DNA of 42,712 bases from Desulfovibrio sp. OttesenSCG-928-A18 (GCA_030267245.1 JAJDJN010000002.1:1-42712), one strand, 5' to 3'. Counted from the first letter of the stretch, positions 1-7,094 are shown. Notes: generated from the sequence alone by a model not told the origin. Made by a program: numbers and translations.

Positions 1-6
1 TACGCT

Positions 7-168
7 TCAGCCGGATGAGCCAAAAAAAGCATCGACAACGCTGACAGGGTCGTTTGCTGAAAAAGCCTTCAGGCTTAGCAAAGCTCCTCCTGTCAGAATT
101 GCCAATAGAAATGCTATTATCGGCAAAACAAATGGAGTAAGATAATGGCGTTTAATGTGCTGTTGCAT
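7..168 (-). CDS. Short membrane ORF resembling the N-terminus of a TrkH/KtrB potassium transporter (doubtful)
   Basis: A 53-codon ORF too short for the track, reading MQQHIKRHYLTPFVLP.. and ending ..VSVVDAFFGSSG then TGA. It has one strong hydrophobic segment (about residues 11-31). The layout (basic N-terminus, first membrane helix, then a D-A-F/L-F stretch) resembles the start of TrkH/KtrB potassium channel subunits, where this stretch leads into the first selectivity-filter region. If so, the frame is broken by an in-frame TGA just before the window edge, so this would be a pseudogene or a frameshifted gene. No Shine-Dalgarno sequence precedes the ATG, so it may also not be translated. It lies in chromosomal flank, outside the ICE. 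The family call is by eye only. Confidence 0.3.
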   Translation of the reverse strand: MQQHIKRHYLTPFVLPIIAFLLAILTGGALLSLKAFSANDPVSVVDAFFGSSG

Positions 169-322
169 AGTATAATAATACAATTAAATCATTACGTTAT
201 GTTTTTCTTTCAGTTGCCGTGTTGAGCTGAAATTCCGGCAGTCTGCTATGAATCTTTTTACGCTTTGTATTTTTTCCTGCAAATCTGTGGGGCAGAGTGT
301 GGGGCAAATTTACCCCACAATG

Positions 323-354
323 AAAAAAGGACTCACATTTCCATGTAAGTCCTT
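323..354 (-). terminator. Original terminator of the tRNA-Glu gene, left behind by ICE insertion
   Basis: On the minus strand an AAGGACT-A-ACAT / ATGT-C-AGTCCTT stem (one mismatch, TTCC/GGAA loop) is followed by six T. It starts about 9 bp beyond the CCA end of the left tRNA fragment, in the direction tRNA transcription would run. Before integration it would have ended the tRNA-Glu transcript; it is now 32 kb from the intact gene. Confidence 0.7.
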
Positions 355-362
355 GATTTTTC

Positions 363-407
363 TTGGCGTCCCCAAGGGGATTTGAACCCCTGTCGACGGC
401 GTGAAAG
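363..407. repeat. Left attachment site: 45-bp tRNA-Glu 3' fragment
   Basis: The sequence TTGGCGTCCCCAAGGGGATT..GTGAAAG is identical to 32739-32783. It covers the tRNA 3' end (CCA, acceptor 3' strand, T-arm, variable loop, anticodon 3' strand) and stops at the 5' edge of the anticodon loop. After one missing base the similarity goes on for five more bases (CCGTT) and is then lost. It is a non-functional tRNA remnant marking the chromosome-ICE junction. Confidence 0.92.
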
Positions 408-750
408 CCGTTACACAACCCCACGTCACCGTACAATTTCAAGGGGTTACACATGCATAACGGTACAAAAAATACACAGCGGTACACAGCGTGGTACACA
501 GTTTAGGTACACAGTCCTCGTTTTCCTTCCCCTATCAAACGGACTATTTTGCCTCTTTCTTATCGCCGTAACCGAACGGGCATTTCTCATTAGTTTTGCC
601 ATTTGCAGGGTGCGGCAAATACGACCACAAAACCGTCTGGCCGCTGATTCGACTCCCCAATCGGGATTTGAACCGCTCCCCATTTTTATCTGGATTTTTG
701 TTGGCGGCTTTTTGAGCCGTCGCTCTCAATTTTGCCCCGGCGAGTAGCAC
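408..750. other. ICE left-end non-coding region, probable arm-site cluster and rep leader
   Basis: No convincing gene is present. The ORFs listed across this stretch run through the tRNA fragment or the repeats. The first ~110 bp hold the GGTACACAG repeats listed separately. The last ~60 bp before repA contain a hairpin, GGCGGCT-TTTTG-AGCCGTC, preceded by TTGGCG (701-706). A TTGGCG loop hexamer is known from the copy-control leader of IncI/IncB/IncL repA genes, where it pairs with CGCCAA near the rep start; I do not see that partner here, so a copy-control role is only suggested. Confidence 0.4.
462..514 (+). repeat. Left GGTACACAG direct repeats, candidate integrase arm-type sites
   Basis: Three exact GGTACACAG copies start at 481, 493 and 506 (12-13 bp apart), preceded by degenerate copies at 462 (GGTACAAAA) and 473 (TACACAG). 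The same 9-mer occurs twice at the other ICE end (32671 and 32684, 13 bp apart) in the same orientation. Short direct repeats at helical-turn spacing on both sides of the core att site are the usual form of tyrosine recombinase arm-binding sites. Confidence 0.65.
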
Positions 751-1530
751 ATGTCGGGAAATCGCTGCGGGCATGATCCACGTTGCCCCACGCTGACGCC
801 AGCCCGCCCTATCCGAAAAGGCAAGGGCGGCTTGCCGCGCATCCTCTCCCTTGCCGCAGAGCGGGCAAAGGCTTGGTACTTCCACCCTGGAAAGTGCAAG
901 CCTTTGCAATCGCACCCGCACAGGAAAACCCGTTCCGAGCGGCGGGAGGCTTGCCAGATTGTCATTGAGACAATTCTATCCCACCTTGATCTTGTCTCTC
1001 TCTGCCTTGGCACACCCACTCTTGATGCCGGATTCATCGACATTGATATGCGAACCATAGTCCGTGATTCCGGCATCGGCCAACGCCGTTGTGAGCGGGC
1101 TATTGCTTTGCTCAAAGAAGCGGGCTTTATGAAGGTGCAACAGCCCCGCACCATAAATGATCACGGTGACTATGTGGGTTTGCGGGCAATCCGCGTTGTG
1201 ACCACTCTTTTTTTTGAATTTCTTGGCCTTGGGCCGATGCTCCAGCGGGAAAGAGCCAGGGCTACCGCGAAATTGCAGCGCAGGGCCATGAAAGCCCAAC
1301 GCAAGCTGACTGATCTTATGCACCGAATGACCAAAGGGCTTCGCAATTCATTCACATTCAAGCCGCAACGCTCACGCGCAGACCGAGAAAAGCGCGAAGA
1401 AGAGACACGGCGCTGGAACATGACGTGTGCGAAGTACATGATTGCTGATCTCACGCCAGACGAGTGCCGAAGGCGAACAAACGCGGAACTCGGTTTGCCA
1501 GCCGACTACAGCCCCGGCAGACGCGCATAG
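751..1530 (+). CDS. repA: Plasmid-type replication initiator RepA (IncFII/IncL family-like)
   Basis: A 259-aa basic protein. Residues ~85-150 have a winged-helix-like block (..FIDIDMRTIVRDSGIGQRRCERAIALLKEAGFM..) typical of sensing iterons or origin DNA. The C-terminal half is strongly basic and ends with an alternating Arg/Glu helix, as in RepA proteins of IncFII, IncL/M and related plasmids. An in-frame TAG at 745-747 directly precedes the ATG, so this is the first possible start; the Shine-Dalgarno (GGCGAG) is weak, as often in rep genes controlled through a leader. Known members start theta replication from an origin just downstream of the gene. In an ICE it would let the excised circle replicate and be kept. 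Next downstream is an AT-rich 425-bp gap. Family assignment is by recalled resemblance. Confidence 0.6.
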   Translation: MSGNRCGHDPRCPTLTPARPIRKGKGGLPRILSLAAERAKAWYFHPGKCKPLQSHPHRKTRSERREACQIVIETILSHLDLVSLCLGTPTLDAGFIDIDMRTIVRDSGIGQRRCERAIALLKEAGFMKVQQPRTINDHGDYVGLRAIRVVTTLFFEFLGLGPMLQRERARATAKLQRRAMKAQRKLTDLMHRMTKGLRNSFTFKPQRSRADREKREEETRRWNMTCAKYMIADLTPDECRRRTNAELGLPADYSPGRRA

Positions 1531-1955
1531 CAAAATTTGTGCGTCTGGACTCATGGGATTTTCCTAAATGTTGAGCCTGTTTCGGCTCCTTCCATCCCTG
1601 AAAAATTGAATCTTGCGACCTGAATTTGCATATGTACCCAAATTCCCTGTTGCCGAAGAAAAATAGGTGTCGTGTAGTTGGCCCATATGTGTCGGGCATA
1701 AAACCAAAAGACAAAAAAATAAGAAAAGAAAAAGGCAAGAAGTCAATTTATAAAGATGGTATTATGGAAAGAGGGCTTTATCGGGGCTCCCATGAGCAAA
1801 AGGCTAGAAAACCACATACCTTTTGGCGCACCAGTGGCGAAAGAGGCCACACAGCTAACGGAAAAAAGTAACCAGAACTTAGCCAGTTGTCTTAGCTAAT
1901 AAATTTGCATAAAGTTATTCAAATTTAAGGAACCATCACGCTATGAGGTGTATTC
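1531..1955. other. AT-rich gap after repA; possible origin of replication, one doubtful 35-codon ORF
   Basis: No clear gene. A hairpin spans the repA stop (GACGCGCA..TGTGCGTC, 1520-1545), and a second (GAGCC-TGTTTC-GGCTC, 1573-1588) follows. Beyond is an A-rich tract (about 1700-1760). IncFII-type plasmids have their origin just downstream of repA, so oriV could be here; no iterons or clear DnaA boxes were found. An ORF at 1792-1899 (MSKRLENHIPFGAPVAKEAT..) has 35 codons and no good ribosome site; it may be chance. The 81-aa track ORF at 1626-1871 is low-complexity and lysine-rich and not supported. Confidence 0.35.
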
Positions 1956-2618
1956 ATGACTGACCTTGCTATCGATAAAATCCAAGATGAAATTTGGAAC
2001 ATATACAAGCAACATGGTGAAAAACCGATGCTTTTATCCCAGCTTGGGGAGCAATTAAGAAGCGTCACAGCACTACCAGAGGGGTATCGTCTTTCAGAAC
2101 TAATTAAAATAATTGATGGGTTAGAGATAACATATCCAGGAAAGAGTGGAGTCCCTTATGTATATAGTAAGCCTTCACTTAAAGAATCAGATTTAGACAG
2201 AATAGTATTGTCACAGATCAGAAAAAGCATTCTCAGCGCTTTTACTGTTCCATTAAGGGCAGATGAGCAAATATATCTTTCATTGTCTTATCCATATACA
2301 TATTCCAGACACAGGAATAAGGCTAAACAGCCGTATGTAATTGTTGAAAATAAATATAGAATTATTACTGAAGAATTAGACATAGACACAATGCAAGACA
2401 GTATTGTTTCACAATTGTTAGGCAATATTAAATCTTGGTCTAATGAGCATAGCGTAGGTGATGAGATTATCTACTGGACAACTAAAAAAGATATAGAAAT
2501 TAAAACAAACATTACCTCTAATGCGCTAGAAAGGTTGTTGGCAGCCCAGGACGTTGATGTTCGGTCAAAATTGCTTATTCCTGGGGATATCGCTGAGATT
2601 TTGATAAAACACAGCTAA
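1956..2618 (+). CDS. Unknown protein with a possible LOTUS/OST-HTH domain
   Basis: A 220-aa protein; the start has a good ribosome site (GAGGTG, 7 nt before ATG). Residues ~10-70 (IYKQHGEKPMLLSQLGEQL..YRLSELIKIIDGLEI) have the spacing of an OST-HTH/LOTUS winged helix, in which an L-S-x-L-G-x-x-L helix is followed by a Y-x-x-L-S-E-L-I helix. That family is known to bind RNA. The middle (~90-130) is Tyr/Lys-rich and the rest is unrecognised. No signal peptide or membrane segment. It is AT-rich, unlike the transfer genes, and its stop is 7 nt before the next start, so the two are probably co-translated. The pair reads toward the structured RNA gene at 3.6-4.0 kb. Function unknown; the domain call is tentative. 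Confidence 0.6.
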   Translation: MTDLAIDKIQDEIWNIYKQHGEKPMLLSQLGEQLRSVTALPEGYRLSELIKIIDGLEITYPGKSGVPYVYSKPSLKESDLDRIVLSQIRKSILSAFTVPLRADEQIYLSLSYPYTYSRHRNKAKQPYVIVENKYRIITEELDIDTMQDSIVSQLLGNIKSWSNEHSVGDEIIYWTTKKDIEIKTNITSNALERLLAAQDVDVRSKLLIPGDIAEILIKHS

Positions 2619-2625
2619 CACGTCC

Positions 2626-3495
2626 ATGATGCAATTTATTAAGGTATCTAACCATACCGGTATTCCTCTTTTATTTTTTGCAGGATTTGGGAATAGCGTT
2701 AACGAACGCCTTGAGCACTTCTGCCATGCGCTTCTTCCTGGAGTGCGCCATACAACTCATGTCTATATACGAAATCTTACTAAAAGCTTACTGCCTGATC
2801 TTCAAAGATACATTGCGCGAGAATTGTTAAATACCGACTCCAAAAAGAAAAATATAGAAATTGTTGTGCCATCTCGCTTGGTTTTTATATTTCCTGATAG
2901 CCATCTAACGCCTGATATTCTAGCTTTTCTTTACCCCTATGCCCTATGTGTTCCCATAAGTAGTCAGGATAGGGCATGTGCAAACGACCATTTTTGTGTT
3001 CGCCAATTACTATCTGTGTTGTTCCCCCCTCTGATGCAGATGCTCAAGAGCCCATTGGACGCTGTTGATCCTCGGCGGTTGCCGTTTCATAATGTAAAAA
3101 TTAAAGGCAGGCATGATAATCTATTTAATTTATATCTAAAAAAAATAGCAGACTATGAGGCAAATGCACCTTGTTTTCCTGAGAAGTTTGGAAACTTAAA
3201 AAAAGTAAATAATGGTTTTGTCGATGCGCGTTCTTGGCCCTTTGTAAAAGATTATGTGGCGCACGGACCTCAGCGGATACAAAAAATTACCGACACATCA
3301 CCTAGCGATACTGAGATAGCATGTTTTCTTGGTGGTACATATCGTTTTGGGTTCTATATACGGCAAGGGGAACACTATGATGTGACCCTAAAAAAAGGAA
3401 ATTATAACGTATTTTGTTGTAATGAGAATGGCCATGTTCAGATTCCCGTGAAGAGCCACCTCAACATTTATCCAAACGATACTCTCAGAGATTAG
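2626..3495 (+). CDS. Unknown protein, second gene of an uncharacterised cargo pair
   Basis: A 289-aa protein starting with two ATG codons 7 nt after the preceding stop and without a clear Shine-Dalgarno, so translation is probably coupled to the upstream gene. I recognise no family. It is rich in aromatic, His and Cys residues. The middle (~80-130) is hydrophobic (LVFIFPDS..LYPYALCVPIS) but looks like buried strands rather than membrane helices. The C-terminal ~60 residues (..FLGGTYRFGFYIRQGEHYDVTL..) look like a beta-rich domain. Low GC marks it as recent cargo. Being encoded with a possible RNA-binding protein and next to a structured RNA and a Gabija-like pair, a role in defence is possible but not shown. 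Confidence 0.6.
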   Translation: MMQFIKVSNHTGIPLLFFAGFGNSVNERLEHFCHALLPGVRHTTHVYIRNLTKSLLPDLQRYIARELLNTDSKKKNIEIVVPSRLVFIFPDSHLTPDILAFLYPYALCVPISSQDRACANDHFCVRQLLSVLFPPLMQMLKSPLDAVDPRRLPFHNVKIKGRHDNLFNLYLKKIADYEANAPCFPEKFGNLKKVNNGFVDARSWPFVKDYVAHGPQRIQKITDTSPSDTEIACFLGGTYRFGFYIRQGEHYDVTLKKGNYNVFCCNENGHVQIPVKSHLNIYPNDTLRD

Positions 3496-3606
3496 TAGAA
3501 CGTCAAGCAACCACTGGTGCAAAATGTGAGCAGTCATAAAGTCCGAACTGTCAGCGGTGAAAACCTCTTTCATTGGTTGTAGCCAAGATGCTTGGTACTA
3601 CTGGGG

Positions 3607-3635
3607 TTGACGTGGCCTGAATCTTTGCATATATT
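3607..3635 (+). promoter_or_regulatory. Sigma-70 promoter of the structured RNA gene
   Basis: TTGACG (3607-3612), a 17-bp spacer, then TATATT (3630-3635), close to consensus at both boxes with ideal spacing. It predicts a start at about 3642, exactly at the first hairpin of the RNA and 112 bp after the stop of the preceding gene. Confidence 0.65.
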
Positions 3636-3641
3636 TCATAT

Positions 3642-3990
3642 CAGAAAGTAACGCTTTCTGATATATTCGGTGATGAGCTCCAACTTTTGTTGCGGTTTGT
3701 CATGGTTTCTTGCCTTATAAGGCAGAACAGATTTTTGTCCCCAATAACGCTCGCCCTTTGAGTAGGGCCGCGCTTGGACTCGGCAAAAAGCTGTAGGTGC
3801 AAATCTCTTCGGCGTCAGCGATGCTGGTGCACTGAGATTTTGCTGAAGGATAGGTTGACTATCCTTTCCTTAACTCTATCGAGTTGCGGCCTGACCAAGA
3901 CCTGTATTTATGAAAGCGATTTGCTAACGCAAGTCTAATTGCGTTAAGACCGTTAAGAACCCCATTTTATAATGGGGTTCATTCTTTTTT
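3642..3990 (+). ncRNA. Highly structured non-coding RNA of about 350 nt, family not recognised
   Basis: Between a near-consensus promoter and a strong intrinsic terminator there is no plausible ORF but a chain of hairpins: CAGAAAG/CTTTCTG (3642-3660), CAAC/GTTG, TGCCT/AGGCA (3711-3724), a nested stem GTCC..CGC..GCCCT/AGGGC..GCG..GGAC (3737-3779), a long stem GCAAATCTC..GCGTCAGC/GCTGGTGC..GAGATTTTGC (3799-3843), AAGGATAG/CTATCCTT (3846-3866), AACTC/GAGTT (3872-3885) and TAACGCAA/TTGCGTTA (3925-3946). It shows none of the hallmark sequences of RNase P, tmRNA, 6S RNA or group II intron domain V, and there is no reverse transcriptase nearby, so it is not a retron. Upstream sequence from 3507 also has a paired element (GCAACCA/TGGTTGT), so a longer form read from the preceding genes is possible. 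Function unknown. Confidence 0.6.
3957..3990 (+). terminator. Strong intrinsic terminator of the structured RNA
   Basis: GAACCCCATT-TTAT-AATGGGGTTC, a perfect 10-bp stem with a 4-nt loop, followed by ATTCTTTTTT. The gene on the opposite strand ends 34 bp further on. On the minus strand no T tract follows the stem. Confidence 0.85.
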
Positions 3991-4023
3991 GTGGCTGTAT
4001 TTCGAATAAAATGACCAGAGATT

Positions 4024-5166
4024 TCAGATTTCGTCATACAGCACGATATCTTTAACTGAGTCAACCAATCGATCCTCAAATACAATCCCAACACTATGAT
4101 AAGCGCGTGTGATGGCGACGTAAAATTTAGCTTTTGAAGAACCTTGCAACTCTTTTTCAGCCCCTTTGATAAACTTCCTGATAGGATCAGTTGGAAAGAT
4201 AAGAACTCTTTCAAAGGATAGCCCTTTTGATTCCCCCATGTTCATAGCAGGGTAATTCGGATTGCATTTCGCTCTCGCGTCCCAGCGGAGTTGCATAGGA
4301 TGAAACTTTTTCAGGTATTCATCAACCTTGCTTTTCCTAATTAAAAAAACTCCACAATGTTCATGATCAATACCTCTACACGCTTGACAGTTACATGGCT
4401 TGGTTACTGGCATGTCACGGTATAATCTCGATGAAAAATTACATATTTCTTCATTGTTTCGGTGTGATGCAGTTAATGTGGTTTCATCGATTTCGCAAGT
4501 CACCCTTTTGCCCAACTCGTTCTGTATAAACTGCTTTATTTTTCCATTTGAATATTTTTCATATTTTTGTTCATAATGTGTGGCGTAAGTGGATTGCCTT
4601 GGATCTCCGACTAGCAAGACGCTGCATGCAGAACTGAAAAGGAGTTTTATTATCTCAAGATCATACCCAGCGAGGTCTTGCACTTCGTCAATGTATATTG
4701 CATCAAAAATTTCTTCTATCCTCGAAACAACTTCGCCGCATGACTGCTCATTGCATCGACATACAAATTTAGCAATTTTATCAGAATATATTTTATATCC
4801 ATCTGTAAAATAATACTTTTCAAATTTGTCTTCTCCATAATAATAATGGCCTGATGTGCCTATCCGTCCAGACCTACCTTCAACGTAATAGAAGCCAATG
4901 TTCTTTTCGTGAAGTGCCTCTAAAATTGCATCCTGATATGGCCGCACCCCATGCTGTAATAAAAAGCGAAACCAGGTAAGAATAGTTATATTCGCGGGGA
5001 TCGCTCCATTTTTTTTGATTATTTTATCTCGTATTTCCTGCTCGTTCTCGGTTGTAAAAGTTGTGATGAGGATTTTCTTCTTGGGTTGTGAACAGGCCTG
5101 CTGTATTAGATACGTTGTTTTCCCTGCTCCGGCTGCGGCAATTATTAGTCTGTTTTTACTCATCAT
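4024..5166 (-). CDS. UvrD-like superfamily 1 helicase, GajB-like partner of an OLD nuclease
   Basis: About 380 aa. The helicase motifs are in order: I AAAGAGKTT, II YIDEVQDL, III GDPRQS, a SHRNNEEIC block, V GESKGLSFERV and VI YVAITRA, so ATPase residues look intact. A Cys cluster (CNCQACRGIDHEHC) lies between motifs III and V and may bind metal. It is shorter than classical UvrD (~720 aa) and than the GajB prototype (~490 aa), so the 1B/2B inserts are reduced. The ATGATG start overlaps the stop of the upstream OLD gene (ATGATGAGTAA), which points to translational coupling; the longer track start is not needed. Gene order nuclease then helicase matches Gabija, an anti-phage system in which GajA cuts DNA and GajB senses or processes DNA ends. 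System identity is inferred. Confidence 0.8.
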   Translation of the reverse strand: MMSKNRLIIAAAGAGKTTYLIQQACSQPKKKILITTFTTENEQEIRDKIIKKNGAIPANITILTWFRFLLQHGVRPYQDAILEALHEKNIGFYYVEGRSGRIGTSGHYYYGEDKFEKYYFTDGYKIYSDKIAKFVCRCNEQSCGEVVSRIEEIFDAIYIDEVQDLAGYDLEIIKLLFSSACSVLLVGDPRQSTYATHYEQKYEKYSNGKIKQFIQNELGKRVTCEIDETTLTASHRNNEEICNFSSRLYRDMPVTKPCNCQACRGIDHEHCGVFLIRKSKVDEYLKKFHPMQLRWDARAKCNPNYPAMNMGESKGLSFERVLIFPTDPIRKFIKGAEKELQGSSKAKFYVAITRAYHSVGIVFEDRLVDSVKDIVLYDEI

Positions 5167-6778
5167 CACACCATTCAACTGCCTCAACAATATATGCCGG
5201 ATAGCTCATGGTTTTTGAGTATTCAAAGACCTTCAAAGCCCATGCCGTTTTATTTTTTAACATATAGCTAGTTATTTTTCTTTTGCTGTCATAGCTATCT
5301 GCCTTCAATTTTAATGCCTTTTGTAAAACAGGTAGTGAATTTACATCTGCAAATTGAGGCTCTAGGGTTTCCATATTTTCATCATCACTGGCAAAGATTT
5401 TGATATTCTTGCTGCTGTCAAAAGATGAATATTTGCGCCTTACGTTATTTTCGTAATCCCCATCGTTATCAGTAATTACAGCAACTGGAACAGCAATCTT
5501 ATCTGCAATTTCAAGGAATCTTTTAAATGCCATGCCAACGGAGATGACATCAATACCATCTTCTATGGGTAGGCACTCATTTTTATCTTTGTATGCTTTT
5601 TGAAATATTAATTCGTCGGAATCTCCCTCTACTAAAACTGCTTTTTTACAGAGTAATAGCCGTAGAGTGTGGTATCCAGAAAGTTTTTTGAAAAATTGGA
5701 AAGTCTTATCTGACAGTTCATTGAGACGAGTTGTAGCTTGCTCATTGATCAGGATCAAATTTTCAAGACCAAGTTTGTTGGCTACAAAACTACTATGCGT
5801 AGATATAATTACTTGTTTTTCTGTCTCGCAACAATGGTCTGATATACTTTTGATTAATTCGTTTAGTTTAGTATGCGATAAGTGATTTTCAGGCTCTTCA
5901 ATTAACAGTAATCCCGCTTCTTCAGCTTTTTTATGCCCTAATGCTAAGTTTGTTTTTATAAGGCATTGCTCACCTTTGCCAATCTGATGAAAAGGAATAC
6001 CATCAAGGTAAGTCATCAAGGTTGTTTCCCAGGCACTTTTTGTTGGTAGCTCTGCGGATATATTTATTTGCTTATTTGTTAATTTTGATTTTTTTGCTAT
6101 TTTAGTGTTAATGCTTTGTATGGTAGGATTTTCTACAAAAGCATCGCGCATTTTTCTATATGCTTGTGATAGTAATATTTTTTCGTCTTCATCAAGATCA
6201 TCTTTAATAATTCTAGCCAAATAAATGTCAGAGCCATTTGGATACCGATTCGATGCGGAGTCTATTAGCGCAGATTTGAGGGGTATAACTCTTGTAGTTG
6301 TCGAATTTCTTGAAAAATCTTTCAAAGATATTTTATAATACTCAATTGGGATCGAAGAAATATTATCCTTATCTTTTAAGAGCTGTTCGTATGAAGGTTT
6401 GTAATCTTCATCAAATTCAATCTTAAAAACAATTCCGTAAGCATTTTCCTTTTGGCTATTTCCTCTGCCTTTAAATTCTGGAGCCAAACAGTCATCAAAA
6501 AATATTTCAATTTTTATTTCCGGTGGCAACGGATTCTTTCCTCTCCGAATAGCCTTAAGATACGAATTCGCTGTTTTGTAGTTAAAAAGGTGCTGACTTA
6601 TTTCATTCTTAATATATTTCCCATTGAGAATGCCTGTTAGTACGAGATGGATTGCTTCAAGAATCGTTGACTTACCTGATTCGTTGTTCCCAACAAGAAT
6701 ATTAACACCGGATGTAAAATCAATGGAGAAATTCTGAAAGCATTTATAGTTGAAAATATTAACCTTTTTAATAAGCAC
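5156..6778 (-). CDS. OLD-family ATPase with TOPRIM nuclease, GajA-like
   Basis: About 540 aa from a GTG start preceded by AGGGGG (6 nt spacing); the track ORF adds 22 unsupported residues. The N-terminal ABC/AAA ATPase has Walker A GNNESGKST, a GKGEQ signature-like loop, Walker B LLLIEEPENHLS and the ISTHSS H-loop. The C-terminal TOPRIM domain has VEGDSDELIF and ITDNDGD, the acidic metal-binding residues needed for cleavage. The length and domain order fit class 2 OLD nucleases, including GajA (~580 aa). It is followed by an overlapping UvrD-like gene, as in Gabija. AT-rich composition marks it as cargo distinct from the conjugation genes. Another OLD-UvrD defence type cannot be excluded without structure or phylogeny. 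Confidence 0.85.
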   Translation of the reverse strand: MLIKKVNIFNYKCFQNFSIDFTSGVNILVGNNESGKSTILEAIHLVLTGILNGKYIKNEISQHLFNYKTANSYLKAIRRGKNPLPPEIKIEIFFDDCLAPEFKGRGNSQKENAYGIVFKIEFDEDYKPSYEQLLKDKDNISSIPIEYYKISLKDFSRNSTTTRVIPLKSALIDSASNRYPNGSDIYLARIIKDDLDEDEKILLSQAYRKMRDAFVENPTIQSINTKIAKKSKLTNKQINISAELPTKSAWETTLMTYLDGIPFHQIGKGEQCLIKTNLALGHKKAEEAGLLLIEEPENHLSHTKLNELIKSISDHCCETEKQVIISTHSSFVANKLGLENLILINEQATTRLNELSDKTFQFFKKLSGYHTLRLLLCKKAVLVEGDSDELIFQKAYKDKNECLPIEDGIDVISVGMAFKRFLEIADKIAVPVAVITDNDGDYENNVRRKYSSFDSSKNIKIFASDDENMETLEPQFADVNSLPVLQKALKLKADSYDSKRKITSYMLKNKTAWALKVFEYSKTMSYPAYIVEAVEWCDDE

Positions 6779-6933
6779 AACACTCCCCCTCTTGAGTCTC
6801 ACCTTTTTCTGGAAAGGTCTTTCGTAGCTTTTTCCTCGTGACATTCTTATATTTTCTCATGTTTTTTGCAACGCGCTAACACTCTCTTGGTGAGTTGTCT
6901 GGATACGGTTGTATCATGAACGGAAATTCTCAT

Positions 6934-6950
6934 ACAGGAACATATCCTGT
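6934..6950 (+). other. Candidate nic region: ACAGGA-ACATA-TCCTGT
   Basis: A 6-bp inverted repeat with a 5-bp spacer contains TATCCTGT. Relaxases of the MOBP class cut after the G of YATCCTG in several known origins of transfer. It lies about 680 bp before the MobC-like gene on the relaxase-proximal side. Based on motif and place only. Confidence 0.35.
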
Positions 6951-7043
6951 TGCATTCAAACGGAACCATTTGGAAATGTTCGTATAATTTCTCCAAACCT
7001 CTCCTAAAGTATTTCCCCGTATGCTACTGTGTCTCTGATTTCG

Positions 7044-7094
7044 AGGACAGGACAGAGGACGTGTACCCACCTTCGGCGGCTCCAGTCCTGTCCT
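7044..7094. repeat. 10-bp inverted repeat AGGACAGGAC / GTCCTGTCCT
   Basis: Perfect arms at 7044-7053 and 7085-7094 with 31 bp between them, ending 60 bp before the first transfer gene. It may be part of oriT, an operator, or a leader structure of the transglycosylase-mobC-traI operon. No T tract follows it, so it is not an intrinsic terminator. Confidence 0.5.

Noticed and set aside
7-9. In-frame TGA of the left ORF as a selenocysteine codon
   Set aside because: TrkH-type transporters are not selenoproteins and the downstream sequence needed to judge an insertion element is outside the window or absent.
636-700. Second tRNA-like fragment (GGGATTTGAACC near 662)
   Set aside because: It resembles a T-loop, but the flanking bases cannot form the 5-bp T stem or an acceptor stem.
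197-747. Track ORFs across the left att fragment (197-499 minus, 382-747 plus, 447-683 minus)
   Set aside because: They run through the tRNA remnant and the GGTACACAG repeats, lack ribosome sites and show no protein-like composition.
1626-1871. 81-aa plus-strand ORF
   Set aside because: Lysine-rich low-complexity sequence from an A-rich tract, no ribosome site, no recognisable fold.
3500-3990. Retron, group II intron or CRISPR-type explanation of the structured RNA
   Set aside because: No reverse transcriptase, intron domain V, regularly spaced repeats or Cas-like gene is visible in or near the region.
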